A DNA stretch of 33,249 nucleotides, taken from NCBI GenBank assembly GCA_002796025.1, contig PCVQ01000028.1, positions 1 through 33,249 on the forward strand. Reading direction: 5' to 3'. The notes beneath the pieces were generated by a model. That model was not told where the DNA came from. It saw only the letters and a list, made by a program, of their open reading frames with translations, and did not search any database. Shown here piece by piece: positions 22,494-29,555 of the stretch (the first letter of the stretch is position 1; each line of letters starts with the position of its first letter). Origin of the DNA: Candidatus Peregrinibacteria bacterium CG11_big_fil_rev_8_21_14_0_20_46_8. GTDB lineage: Bacteria; Patescibacteriota; Gracilibacteria; UBA1369; UM-FILTER-53-11. Made by a program: the position numbers and the translations under genes.

Positions 22494-23285
22494 ATGCAGA
22501 AAAAAGTAAGACTTATGGGGATTCTCAATGTTACGCCGGACTCGTTTTCCGATGGCGGTCAGTATTTAAATTTGGAGGCCGCGGAAGTGCGCGCTTTGGA
22601 GATGATTAAACAAGGTGCAGAGATTATCGATATTGGCGGGGAGTCGAGCGGGCCGGGAAGTATAGATGTTGATGTTGAAGAAGAGGTGCGTCGCGTGGTT
22701 CCTGTTATTGAGATGTTACGAAAAACAATTCCAAAAACAATTATTATTTCGGTTGATACATATAAGGCGGCGGTGGCGCGGCAAGCAATTGAGTTTGGTG
22801 CAAATATGATAAACGATATAACCGCTTTGCGCGGTGATCCGAAGATGGCAGAGCTTGTTGCACAAACCGGTGTGCCCATTGTGCTCATGTATTCCAAAGA
22901 CCCAACGGCGCGCACTACACGCGAAGAGGTGCACTACGACGACGTTGTCGTAACCATTAAAGATTTTTTGCGCGAGCGTATTGCGTATGCGCAGGCCCAC
23001 GGAATTAAACGTCGGCAGATTATTATCGATCCCGGCATGGGGGCTTTTGTAAGTGCTGTTCCGGAATATAGCTGGGAGATTTTGGAGCGCTTGCATGAAT
23101 TTAAGGAATTCGATTTGCCTATTTTGGTCGGTGCTTCACGCAAATCATTTCTTGGCGGTGCGCTTAATGAACGTCTCGGACCAACGCTGCAAGCGCATAT
23201 GCTTGCAATCAAAAATGGTGCGGATATTATCCGTGTGCACGATGTAAAAGATCATCGTGTGGTTATGGAGCAGCTATCGTATTAA
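22494..23285 (+). CDS. folP: Dihydropteroate synthase
   Basis: A 263-residue TIM-barrel enzyme with the DHPS signatures MGILNVTPDSFSDGG (8-22), DIGGES (46-51), INDITAL, DPGMG, GASRKSFLGG and a terminal RVHDV. It condenses hydroxymethyl-dihydropterin diphosphate with PABA in folate synthesis. The second loop reads GGES-SGPG, whereas almost all DHPS have GGES-TRPG; the Thr and Arg that contact PABA/sulfonamides are replaced by Ser52 and Gly53. I prefer the ATG at 22494 (7 nt after TATGCT) to one at 22482, though both are possible. Confidence 0.9.
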   Translation: MQKKVRLMGILNVTPDSFSDGGQYLNLEAAEVRALEMIKQGAEIIDIGGESSGPGSIDVDVEEEVRRVVPVIEMLRKTIPKTIIISVDTYKAAVARQAIEFGANMINDITALRGDPKMAELVAQTGVPIVLMYSKDPTARTTREEVHYDDVVVTIKDFLRERIAYAQAHGIKRRQIIIDPGMGAFVSAVPEYSWEILERLHEFKEFDLPILVGASRKSFLGGALNERLGPTLQAHMLAIKNGADIIRVHDVKDHRVVMEQLSY

Positions 23286-23296
23286 ATAATTACTTT

Positions 23297-23953
23297 ATGA
23301 AAAGAAACATACTCGTTGGACTTGTAATCTTAGTTGTTGCTCTCGGTGTCGCTGGATGTTTTCTTCGTCCCATTGATCCGGATGATCCTACCGCACCACT
23401 TGAGCTGGAAGAAAAAGCTGCAAAGTTGAAACAAGAACGGAATCAGCTTGCACGCGAATTATCTGCAGCAAAAGAAGAAGAGTTGTCTCTTAAAGTCCAG
23501 CTGGCACTCGCTTCTGATTCTGGCGCGAGCAGTCCAATTCGCGATCCTGAAAACAAGATGCGCTTTTACTATATTTCCCAGGATGGCTCCGGTCAGAATA
23601 TCTGGCTCTATGATGCTGCGAAAGACGAGTCGTACCAAAAGAGCGGTTTTGTAGCAGTTTCTCAATTTCACAAACTTCTTTATAACGAGAAACTCGATGA
23701 GGAGATGGAATTCCGTTTAGTAGGCTTGGATAATGGCAAAATTATATTTTTAGAGACCGGCTTTGAGGATTCACCAGGCCCGTGCTATTCGGCATGGCTC
23801 GAGTGGCGTCCTCTTTATTCCATCGATATTGCCGCTGCAGCACAGAGCGATATTCGTGATGTGAAGCGTAGCGAGTACAAAATCTCTGCGGCGAAAAAAC
23901 TAGAAGCAGAGCAGGATGTCGCTGCCTGCGAATCCGATCTCGGCCCGCAGTAA
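23297..23953 (+). CDS. Predicted lipoprotein with coiled coil
   Basis: A 218-residue protein with signal peptide and lipobox VAGC (Cys21), a coiled coil at about 36-70 (LELEEKAAKLKQERNQLARE), then a globular domain of unknown family (FYYISQDGSGQNIWLYDAAK; SAWLEWRPLYSIDI). Two later Cys residues (CYSAWLEW; AACESD) may form a disulfide. It follows folP by 11 bases, but an envelope protein between folP and queD has no obvious metabolic link. Confidence 0.72.
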   Translation: MKRNILVGLVILVVALGVAGCFLRPIDPDDPTAPLELEEKAAKLKQERNQLARELSAAKEEELSLKVQLALASDSGASSPIRDPENKMRFYYISQDGSGQNIWLYDAAKDESYQKSGFVAVSQFHKLLYNEKLDEEMEFRLVGLDNGKIIFLETGFEDSPGPCYSAWLEWRPLYSIDIAAAAQSDIRDVKRSEYKISAAKKLEAEQDVAACESDLGPQ

Positions 23954-23959
23954 TACATG

Positions 23960-23968
23960 TGCTATTAT
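23960..23968 (+). promoter_or_regulatory. Extended -10 promoter for queD (leaderless)
   Basis: TGC-TATTAT (hexamer 23963-23968) ends 9 nt before the ATG at 23978. An ATG at 23957 lies upstream of the box and would add residues (MCYYVYL) not expected in QueD. Confidence 0.5.
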
Positions 23969-23977
23969 GTCTACCTT

Positions 23978-24358
23978 ATGAGCAAAGCTCACAATCTTCG
24001 GATCAGCCGCGAATTCCACTTTGATGCCGCGCACCATCTTACAAATTACTATGGGAAGTGTGAAAATCCGCATGGTCATACGTATCGTCTAGAGGTGGTG
24101 GTGGAGGGGCCGATTGGTGAAGACGGTCTGGTGATAGATTTTGTGGTTCTCAAAAAAATGACCAAAGAGCGGGTGCTCGAAAAGCTCGATCATAAAGATT
24201 TAAATGAGATTTTTGATAATCCATCTGCGGAAAATATTGCGGTTTGGGTTTGGGAGCAGCTGCACGATATTGGGGCTGCTGCAGAGCGTCCGGTAAAACT
24301 CGTTGAAGTAAAGTTGTGGGAAGGGCAGAATACGGCTGTAATATATGCAGGAAATTGA
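23978..24358 (+). CDS. queD: 6-carboxy-5,6,7,8-tetrahydropterin synthase (QueD/PTPS family)
   Basis: A 126-residue protein of the PTPS/QueD family. FHFDAAHHL supplies the first zinc His, and CENPHGHTY gives the catalytic Cys28 and the HGH zinc ligands (His32, His34). DHKDLNE, PSAENIA and VEVKLWEG complete the family pattern. It converts dihydroneopterin triphosphate to CPH4, the first dedicated step to queuosine. CxxxHGH fits QueD; a PTPS-III role in folate synthesis cannot be fully excluded. The end overlaps the next gene by 14 bases. Confidence 0.9.
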   Translation: MSKAHNLRISREFHFDAAHHLTNYYGKCENPHGHTYRLEVVVEGPIGEDGLVIDFVVLKKMTKERVLEKLDHKDLNEIFDNPSAENIAVWVWEQLHDIGAAAERPVKLVEVKLWEGQNTAVIYAGN

Positions 24359-24908
24359 ACGAAAAATTTTAGGGATTGATAAAGACGCACTTGTAGCAAA
24401 GCTACTCAAGCTTGGTGCACAAAAGAAATTTAGCGGATTAGTGCGTACAAAGTATTTCGATCATAAAGACGGACGCATAAAGAAGCGCAATGATCTTTTG
24501 CGTGTGCGCGAATTTATTGAGGATGGCAAAGGGGCTTATTCCGAGATTGTCTACAAAACTTTTAAAGGTTTCGAAAAGGGATGCAAAGTAGTGGATGAGA
24601 CAGAATTGAAATTACCGGGCGCCGAAAGTTTTGCAACTATCTGTTTGCTATTAGAAAAACTCGATTTTGAGCAGGTGAAATATTTTGAGAAGAAGCGTGA
24701 AATTTATGTCTATGAAAAGTGGAAATTTGAATTTGATGAGTATCCAAAAATTCCAGAATTTTTAGAGATCGAGGCGCAATCAATAGGTGATATCGATGAG
24801 GCCGTGAAGCTCTTGGGTCTGGAAGAGTACGAGCAGACAGCCGATGCAATCAGCCGTTTACTTAAGAGGAAATATCCAAAAGTAGAATTGGATGGCCTTG
24901 TTTTTTGA
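24345..24908 (+). CDS. CYTH domain protein (class IV adenylate cyclase/triphosphatase-like)
   Basis: A 187-residue protein with the CYTH signature EIERK (ExExK, residues 3-7) at the N-terminus, LLRVREF and IVYKTFKG basic strands, ETELKL, and acidic C-terminal EFDEYPKIPEFLEIEAQS (quoted in part). CYTH enzymes hydrolyse or cyclise triphosphates in a tunnel using a divalent metal; this branch resembles CyaB-like proteins. Whether it is a cyclase, thiamine-triphosphatase or polyphosphatase cannot be told. The Crp-family protein in this window does not have a CRP-like cAMP pocket, so a cAMP link is not supported. Confidence 0.85.
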   Translation: MQEIERKILGIDKDALVAKLLKLGAQKKFSGLVRTKYFDHKDGRIKKRNDLLRVREFIEDGKGAYSEIVYKTFKGFEKGCKVVDETELKLPGAESFATICLLLEKLDFEQVKYFEKKREIYVYEKWKFEFDEYPKIPEFLEIEAQSIGDIDEAVKLLGLEEYEQTADAISRLLKRKYPKVELDGLVF

Positions 24909-24919
24909 TTTTTCTACAT

Positions 24920-25417
24920 ATGATTATTCTCAGTCTTGGCTCTAATCTGCAGAATACGGAAGAAAATCTTGCGCAAGCTAGAAAATTATTGGCTAAATAT
25001 CTAAGCATAGAGGAAATTTCGCAGCTTTATGAGAGTGAGCCGATCGGTGTCGAAAATCATCCCTGGTACCTGAATCAGGTGGTTTTGGGTAATACCAATT
25101 TGACGGCACAGCAGCTCCTCAAAGTAGCTAAAGAAATTGAACAAAAGATGGGTCGCGATATTCATGCTCCAGATTCCAGCACGCAGATGCGGCCGCTCGA
25201 TATCGATATTCTGTTCTATAATGACGAATGTATTGAAGTTACGGGTTTAATGGTGCCGCACCCGCGTTTGCATCTCCGCCGCTTTGTTCTGGAGCCGCTG
25301 GCCGAGATAGCGCCTAATTTTGTCCATCCTAAACTGCAAAAAACCGTACGGGAATTGTTGAAGGATTGCCCGGATCGCTCTATAGTAAGGCTCCATGGAA
25401 ATTCGCGAACTGCGTAA
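24920..25417 (+). CDS. folK: 2-amino-4-hydroxy-6-hydroxymethyldihydropteridine diphosphokinase
   Basis: A 165-residue HPPK: IILSLGSNLQNTEENL (2-17), SEPIGVENHPWYLNQVV (39-55), MGRD, and the metal-binding RPLDIDILFY (Asp94 and Asp96 region), then VPHPRLHLRRFVLEPLAEIAP. It makes the pyrophosphorylated pterin used by FolP. The ATG at 24920 is chosen as the family start; an ATG-like extension from 24905 adds only MIFLH. The last 23 bases overlap the transketolase N-half gene, whose promoter is inside folK. Confidence 0.93.
   Translation: MIILSLGSNLQNTEENLAQARKLLAKYLSIEEISQLYESEPIGVENHPWYLNQVVLGNTNLTAQQLLKVAKEIEQKMGRDIHAPDSSTQMRPLDIDILFYNDECIEVTGLMVPHPRLHLRRFVLEPLAEIAPNFVHPKLQKTVRELLKDCPDRSIVRLHGNSRTA
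25358..25386 (+). promoter_or_regulatory. Promoter of the transketolase N-half gene, inside folK (leaderless)
   Basis: TTGAAG (25358-25363), a 17-bp spacer and TATAGT (25381-25386). The predicted start is about 25393, two bases before the ATG at 25395. The whole promoter lies in the folK coding sequence. Confidence 0.6.
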
Positions 25418-26303
25418 ACTCGCAACTCAATTTCGTATCGATGTCTTGTATACGACGCATCGCGCGCAGTCCGGTCATGTGACCTCGGCGCTCTCTTGTA
25501 TCGAGCTCCTAACCCTGCTGTATTTCGGCCAGTTAGGCGAAGCTCCGATTATGCGCTTTGACCCGAGCAGAGCTTTGTGGGAGGGCCGCGATCATTTTGT
25601 TTTGAGTAAGTGGCATGGGGTTCCGGCGCTCTATGTTATGTTGGCACATCTCGGATTTTTTCCGCATGACGAGTTGCGCTATTTCCGCCAAGTGAATGCA
25701 ATGTTGCAGGGTCACCCTGTGCGCCGAGTGCCCGGCATAGATGCAACCATCGGTGAATTAGGCCAGGGACTTTCGATTGCAAACGGCATCGCGCTTTCCC
25801 TTAAAATGGATAAAAAACCAAACCGTGTTTATACTCTTCTTGGCGATGGTGAGCTGCAGAGTGGCCAAATTTGGGAGGCAGTTATGACTGCAGCAACGCA
25901 TAAATTGGATAATCTTATAGCTATTGTCGATAACAATAAAATGCAACAAACAAACTTCACGCGTGCGATTAAAGATTTAGATCCGATCGGGCCCCGCTTT
26001 AGTGCCTTTGGCTGGAACGTTGTACCGGTGCGCGACGGGCACTCGTTTGAAGAGCTGCACGATGCGATGTTTCGAGCCTGGAAAGGGCGTCAAAAACCGA
26101 CTGTGATTATTGCAGATACGGTGAAGGGGAAGGGAGTTCCGTTTGCAGAAAATAAAGCTTTTTATCATGGTAAGGCGCTTTCTGATGAAGAGATGCATGA
26201 AGCATTAAAGATTTTGGAGCGCGGATTGTCGGCGCTGGAAACTGAGACATCAGAAGAAATCCAAGCTGTTGCGACAACATACCAAGACAATGCATTGCTG
26301 TAA
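25395..26303 (+). CDS. Transketolase, N-terminal (TPP-binding) subunit
   Basis: A 302-residue protein equal to the first half of transketolase. SGHVTSALSCIELL (26-39), VLSKWHGVPALY, LQGHP and ELGQGLSIANG lead to the thiamine-diphosphate/Mg motif GDGELQSGQIWEA (150-162) with the distal Asn in VDNN (178-181). Such half-proteins pair with a C-terminal subunit; the only candidate here is at 28615-29520, separated by queF, queE, queC and a DUF192 gene. Transketolase moves two-carbon ketol units in the non-oxidative pentose-phosphate route; rpiB, rpe and prs nearby support that context. Confidence 0.88.
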   Translation: MEIRELRKLATQFRIDVLYTTHRAQSGHVTSALSCIELLTLLYFGQLGEAPIMRFDPSRALWEGRDHFVLSKWHGVPALYVMLAHLGFFPHDELRYFRQVNAMLQGHPVRRVPGIDATIGELGQGLSIANGIALSLKMDKKPNRVYTLLGDGELQSGQIWEAVMTAATHKLDNLIAIVDNNKMQQTNFTRAIKDLDPIGPRFSAFGWNVVPVRDGHSFEELHDAMFRAWKGRQKPTVIIADTVKGKGVPFAENKAFYHGKALSDEEMHEALKILERGLSALETETSEEIQAVATTYQDNALL

Positions 26304-26321
26304 TTCTTAGTTAATTATTCT

Positions 26322-26753
26322 ATGGCTACATTCAAACTTTATAAAGAAGGAAAAGATTACCATCAGATTTCAATAAAAAAGATTCGGGACGGTCTAACAA
26401 AAATTGCGCCGCTCGAGTGTTTTGAATTTACTGCACATGCGCCGGGCGAACACTGGGTCAGCATTGCCTCTCCCGAGCTCACTTCAATTTGTCCCTTTTC
26501 CGACTATCCGGATTTTGGCGCGGTAACAATTGAGTATGTTCCGAATAAGCGCTGCTTGGAATTAAAATCGTTTAAGCTCTACATCAACGCATTTCGCGAG
26601 GTTAAAATCTTTCATGAATCTTTGACCGAATTGATTTTTGCCGACTTTTTGGAGGCGGTGAAGCCCCTAAAGGCGCGCATTAGTATCGATATGAATGTGC
26701 GCGGAAATGTAAAAACAGTATGTAAGAAGTACTATAAGTGCAGCCCGCAATGA
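26322..26753 (+). CDS. queF: NADPH-dependent 7-cyano-7-deazaguanine reductase
   Basis: A 143-residue single-domain (YkvM-type) QueF. The catalytic region ELTSICPFSDYPDFG carries Cys57 (thioimide) and Asp64; CLELKSFKLYINAFREV is the QueF-specific E-x-K-S-x-K-x-Y motif, with the family pattern ELKS instead of the more common ESKS; FHES and DMNVRGN follow. It reduces preQ0 to preQ1. The stop overlaps the queE ATG as ATGA, so the two are coupled. No preQ1-riboswitch-like structure is visible in the 18-base gap before it. Confidence 0.93.
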   Translation: MATFKLYKEGKDYHQISIKKIRDGLTKIAPLECFEFTAHAPGEHWVSIASPELTSICPFSDYPDFGAVTIEYVPNKRCLELKSFKLYINAFREVKIFHESLTELIFADFLEAVKPLKARISIDMNVRGNVKTVCKKYYKCSPQ

Positions 26754-27391
26754 TTCTGAACGAAGTATTTTTTTCGGTACAGGGCGAGGGCGTGAATATC
26801 GGTAAGCCCGCAATTTTTGTGCGCTTTGGGAATTGTAATTTGAAGTGCACGTGGTGTGATACGAAGTACACATGGGATCCGGCGGTGGCGGATAATGTGC
26901 GTGTGGATTTGCCGGAACTGTTTGGAAAAATTCGCGCCTATGATTGTAAGCATTTAGTGATTACCGGCGGCGAGCCGATGTTACAGCAAGATGTAATTTG
27001 TGCGATTCGAGAGGAGTTTCTGGACTACTATATTGAGGTCGAGACAAATGGTTCGTTTGCTGCGACAGAGAAGTGCGCCGAGGCCGTGGATTTATTTACC
27101 GTTTCGTATAAGACGAGCAATTCCGGTAATGCACCATACGAGTTGAAGATGTTTGGGTTGGCGTGTGTATATAAATTTGTGGTTGATGCAGTGGGGGACT
27201 TTGAAGAAATTGAAGCTGTGATTGCCAAATATAAGCTGCCGGCTGAGAAAATTTATTTGATGCCGCAGGGCGTAACCCGCGACGAACTGTTAAAAAAACA
27301 CGATATGCTCATTGCACGCTGCAAAGAGAAGGGCTATACATTTACGCCACGATTGCACATTTTAACCTGGGGCGCAGAGCGCCGAAAATAA
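26750..27391 (+). CDS. queE: 7-carboxy-7-deazaguanine synthase (radical SAM)
   Basis: A 213-residue radical SAM protein beginning MILNEVFFSVQGEGVNIGKP. The cluster motif is C29-x3-C33-x2-C36 within GNCNLKCTWCDTKY, and HLVITGGEPMLQQ follows. This is the standard QueE pattern; it contracts CPH4 to 7-carboxy-7-deazaguanine. The ATG overlaps the queF stop (ATGA); an in-frame GTG at 26738 is less likely. Two bases separate it from queC. Confidence 0.94.
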   Translation: MILNEVFFSVQGEGVNIGKPAIFVRFGNCNLKCTWCDTKYTWDPAVADNVRVDLPELFGKIRAYDCKHLVITGGEPMLQQDVICAIREEFLDYYIEVETNGSFAATEKCAEAVDLFTVSYKTSNSGNAPYELKMFGLACVYKFVVDAVGDFEEIEAVIAKYKLPAEKIYLMPQGVTRDELLKKHDMLIARCKEKGYTFTPRLHILTWGAERRK

Positions 27392-27393
27392 TA

Positions 27394-28011
27394 ATGAAAA
27401 CAATTCTCATCTACTCCGGCGGCATGGACTCGACCACGCTTTTGTATAAGTTACTTGCCGATGGTGATGAGGTTCGTGCGATCTCTTTTGATTACGGCCA
27501 GCGGCACAAAAAGGAATTGGACTGCGCTGCGCAAATTTGCAAAAAGCTTAATGTGCCGCACGAGAGTATCGATGTGACAAATTTAAAGAGCTTGATGCGC
27601 GGTTCGGCTTTGACTGATCGTATCGAAGTGCCCGAGGGTCACTACGAAGATGAAAGCATGAAGCAGACCGTGGTCCCGAATCGCAATATGATTTTTATCT
27701 CACTCGCGATTGCAGCGGCGGTTAGTGCAAAGTTTGGCCGCGTTGCCATTGCGGTGCACGCCGGCGATCATGCCATTTATCCCGACTGCCGCCCGGAATT
27801 TATCGAAAAAATAGATGCCACAGCGCGCATTGCCAATTACGAAGCAATCGAAGTCCATGCGCCTTTCTTGCACATTTCAAAAGGAGAAATCGCAAAAATC
27901 GGCCGCACCCTAAGCGTGCCCTACGAATTAACGTGGACCTGCTATAAAGGATTAGATGAGCCGTGCAGCAAGTGCGGAGCCTGTGTGGAGCGGGCGGAGG
28001 CGCTGGGGTGA
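27394..28011 (+). CDS. queC: 7-cyano-7-deazaguanine synthase
   Basis: A 205-residue PP-loop ATPase: YSGGMDSTTLLY (7-18), FDYGQRHKKEL, VPNRNMIF, VHAGDHAIYPDCRPEF, and a zinc site with Cys183, Cys191, Cys194 and Cys197 (CYKGLDEPCSKCGACVERA in part). It converts the carboxylate made by QueE into the nitrile preQ0 using ATP and ammonia. Ends with TGA. Together with queD and queF this gives all dedicated steps from H2NTP to preQ1; the first step (FolE-type cyclohydrolase) and Tgt are not in the window. Confidence 0.95.
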   Translation: MKTILIYSGGMDSTTLLYKLLADGDEVRAISFDYGQRHKKELDCAAQICKKLNVPHESIDVTNLKSLMRGSALTDRIEVPEGHYEDESMKQTVVPNRNMIFISLAIAAAVSAKFGRVAIAVHAGDHAIYPDCRPEFIEKIDATARIANYEAIEVHAPFLHISKGEIAKIGRTLSVPYELTWTCYKGLDEPCSKCGACVERAEALG

Positions 28012-28073
28012 TAGAGGCCTCTTGCTAAGTGTGTCTACCGCGGCTCGTCTATGTACAATAGACCATTTTCCCC

Positions 28074-28101
28074 TTGTCCCCTCAACAAAAAGCGCTATCA
28101 T
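28074..28101 (+). promoter_or_regulatory. Promoter for the DUF192 lipoprotein (leaderless)
   Basis: TTGTCC (28074-28079), 16-bp spacer and TATCAT (28096-28101); the predicted start falls on the ATG at 28108. The 96-base gap after queC also holds a 10-bp palindrome AGAGGCCTCT (28013-28022) of unknown meaning. Confidence 0.45.
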
Positions 28102-28107
28102 AAGCCC

Positions 28108-28599
28108 ATGAAAAAGATTTCCCTTATCGCTCTGCTTGCAGGTGTAACCCTTACGCTTTCTGCTTGTTCGGTCAGTAATTTAGTTCCTGATTTTTTAAAG
28201 GGCGGTCTGCCCAAAGAAGAACTCACAATCAAGACGCAATCCGGCTCGGTTGTGGTAAAGGCCGAGGTTGCCGATGACGACGAAGAGCGTTCACAAGGTT
28301 TGATGAATCGTGAAAAGCTCGAGAGCGGCAACGGCATGCTCTTTGTTTTTGAAGATGAGGCGCCGCGGGCATTTTGGATGAAAAACACTCTTATTCCGCT
28401 CGATATTTTATACATAAGCAGCAAGAATGAGGTCGTCTCGATTGTTGAGAATATGGAACCATGCACTGTGCCGCAGTGCCCATCATACTTGTCGGGGCGT
28501 CCTGCAATGTTTGCACTGGAATTGCCAGCCGGCTTTGTACAGCAGTATGGCATCGAAGTTGGTGACACGATTCAGCGTGGCGGAAATGACGACGCCTAA
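28108..28599 (+). CDS. DUF192 family lipoprotein
   Basis: A 163-residue predicted lipoprotein: signal peptide with lipobox LSAC (Cys20), then a DUF192 domain (PF02643) with RSQGLMNREKLESGNGMLFVF (quoted in part), FWMKNTLIPLDILYI, and SIVENMEPC. The family is a small beta-rich exported domain of unknown function found across prokaryotes. The start at 28108 is chosen because it begins the signal peptide and sits 6 nt after a -10; an upstream ATG at 28051 would place 19 residues before the signal. It separates queC from the transketolase C-half. Confidence 0.87.
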   Translation: MKKISLIALLAGVTLTLSACSVSNLVPDFLKGGLPKEELTIKTQSGSVVVKAEVADDDEERSQGLMNREKLESGNGMLFVFEDEAPRAFWMKNTLIPLDILYISSKNEVVSIVENMEPCTVPQCPSYLSGRPAMFALELPAGFVQQYGIEVGDTIQRGGNDDA

Positions 28600-28614
28600 T
28601 TTCGCATAACAACT

Positions 28615-29520
28615 ATGGAAACCATTGCAACAAAATCATTTGGAGAAGTTCTTGGCGTGCTTGCAGATCGCTATCGTAATCTTGTTGTCTTAACCGGGGA
28701 TATTGTAATTTCTGGCATTGGCAGTTCTGATCGTGTTATTAATTTAGGTTTTGGTCACGCCGATATGATCGGTTGTGCTGCAGGCCTTGCGATTGCCGGT
28801 AAAATTCCCGTGGTCTGTGCACCTGCAAGTGCGATTGCCGGTCAGGATTGGGAGCAAATACGGAATTCGATTGCGCTTCCGAATTTAAATGTAAAGCTTA
28901 TTGGAGTATCCGGCGGATTGGAGGCTGCACAGGATGGTCCCGCACGGCAGGCTCTTGAAGATTTTGCTTTGATGCGTGCAATGCCCAATATGAAAGTTTT
29001 TTGTCCGGCGAGCAGAGAGGAATTGCGTGCGATGCTGCCACAAATCTTTGAAGATTTTGGTCCTTCATATTTGCGTTTAGGTGCGCTTGGCGTAGATCTT
29101 GAACAAGAGCATGTGCGTTTTGAACTTGGTAAAGGCAGTTTGTTGCGCGGAGGTAATGATGTTGCGGTTTTTGCAACCGGCGCATTGGTGGGTAGCGCAG
29201 TACATGCTTCTGACCGTCTTGCCGAAGAGGGGATTAACGTTCGTGTTATTAATCTTTCAACAATCCAGCCGATAGACCAAGAGTTAATTTTAGATACCGC
29301 TGAGCAAGTGAAAATTGTAGTGACTGCCGAAGAGCATCAAATTCAAGGAGGATTGGGAAGTGCCGTAGCCGAGGTGCTGGTTGGCGCCAAGCCGAAGGTG
29401 CTGCATCACATTGGTATGCGGCAAACCTTTGGAGACTCGGGCCGTATCGGAGCTCTTTTTCGTAAATATCGCTTTGATGCCGAGGGCGTATACCAACAAA
29501 TACGGGCGTTGGTGATATAG
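28615..29520 (+). CDS. Transketolase C-terminal subunit homologue, lacking the usual catalytic Glu
   Basis: A 301-residue protein matching the C-terminal half of transketolase (Pyr plus C-terminal domains): VVLTGDI, GCAAGLAIAGKIP, WEQIRNSIALPNLNVKL, QDGPARQALEDFALMRAMPN, and C-terminal AEEHQIQGGLGSAVAEVL. Where transketolases read NVG(I/V)AEQNM, this reads NLGFGHADM, putting His48 at the Glu that activates thiamine diphosphate. The usual GSHAG and DG(P/A)SHQ histidines are also absent (GVSGG, DGPARQ). It may still pair with the N-half at 25395, but normal transketolase chemistry is not assured. It might instead be a related ketol transferase or a regulatory subunit. Confidence 0.8.
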   Translation: METIATKSFGEVLGVLADRYRNLVVLTGDIVISGIGSSDRVINLGFGHADMIGCAAGLAIAGKIPVVCAPASAIAGQDWEQIRNSIALPNLNVKLIGVSGGLEAAQDGPARQALEDFALMRAMPNMKVFCPASREELRAMLPQIFEDFGPSYLRLGALGVDLEQEHVRFELGKGSLLRGGNDVAVFATGALVGSAVHASDRLAEEGINVRVINLSTIQPIDQELILDTAEQVKIVVTAEEHQIQGGLGSAVAEVLVGAKPKVLHHIGMRQTFGDSGRIGALFRKYRFDAEGVYQQIRALVI

Positions 29521-29537
29521 GCTCTATCAGTTAAAAA

Positions 29538-29546
29538 TGCTATACT
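29538..29546 (+). promoter_or_regulatory. Extended -10 promoter for prs (leaderless)
   Basis: TGC-TATACT (hexamer 29541-29546) ends 9 nt before the ATG at 29556; predicted leader about 2-3 nt. No -35 is apparent, which suits an extended -10. Confidence 0.55.
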
Positions 29547-29555
29547 ATACATACG

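Noticed and set aside
23978..24358. QueD as a eukaryotic-like PTPS for tetrahydrobiopterin
   Set aside because: The CxxxHGH pattern and the nearby queF-queE-queC genes favour CPH4 synthase; a folate PTPS-III role is only a remote alternative.
26304..26321. preQ1 riboswitch before queF, and also before queD (23954-23977)
   Set aside because: The gaps are only 18-24 bases and have no hairpin/A-rich tail arrangement; too short for a riboswitch.
4403..28011. Recoded TGA (TGA=Gly, Gracilibacteria-type code)
   Set aside because: Genes such as trhO and queC end at TGA with family-typical lengths, conserved Gly positions use GGN codons, and the tRNA found is a normal CCA tRNA-Trp.
28013..28022. Palindrome AGAGGCCTCT after queC
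   Set aside because: Too short, without loop or T-run, to be called a terminator or operator on its own.
28098..28568. 156-codon open frame opposite the DUF192 gene
   Set aside because: Antisense shadow of a gene with clear DUF192 motifs and lipobox; Ser/Thr-rich low-quality translation.
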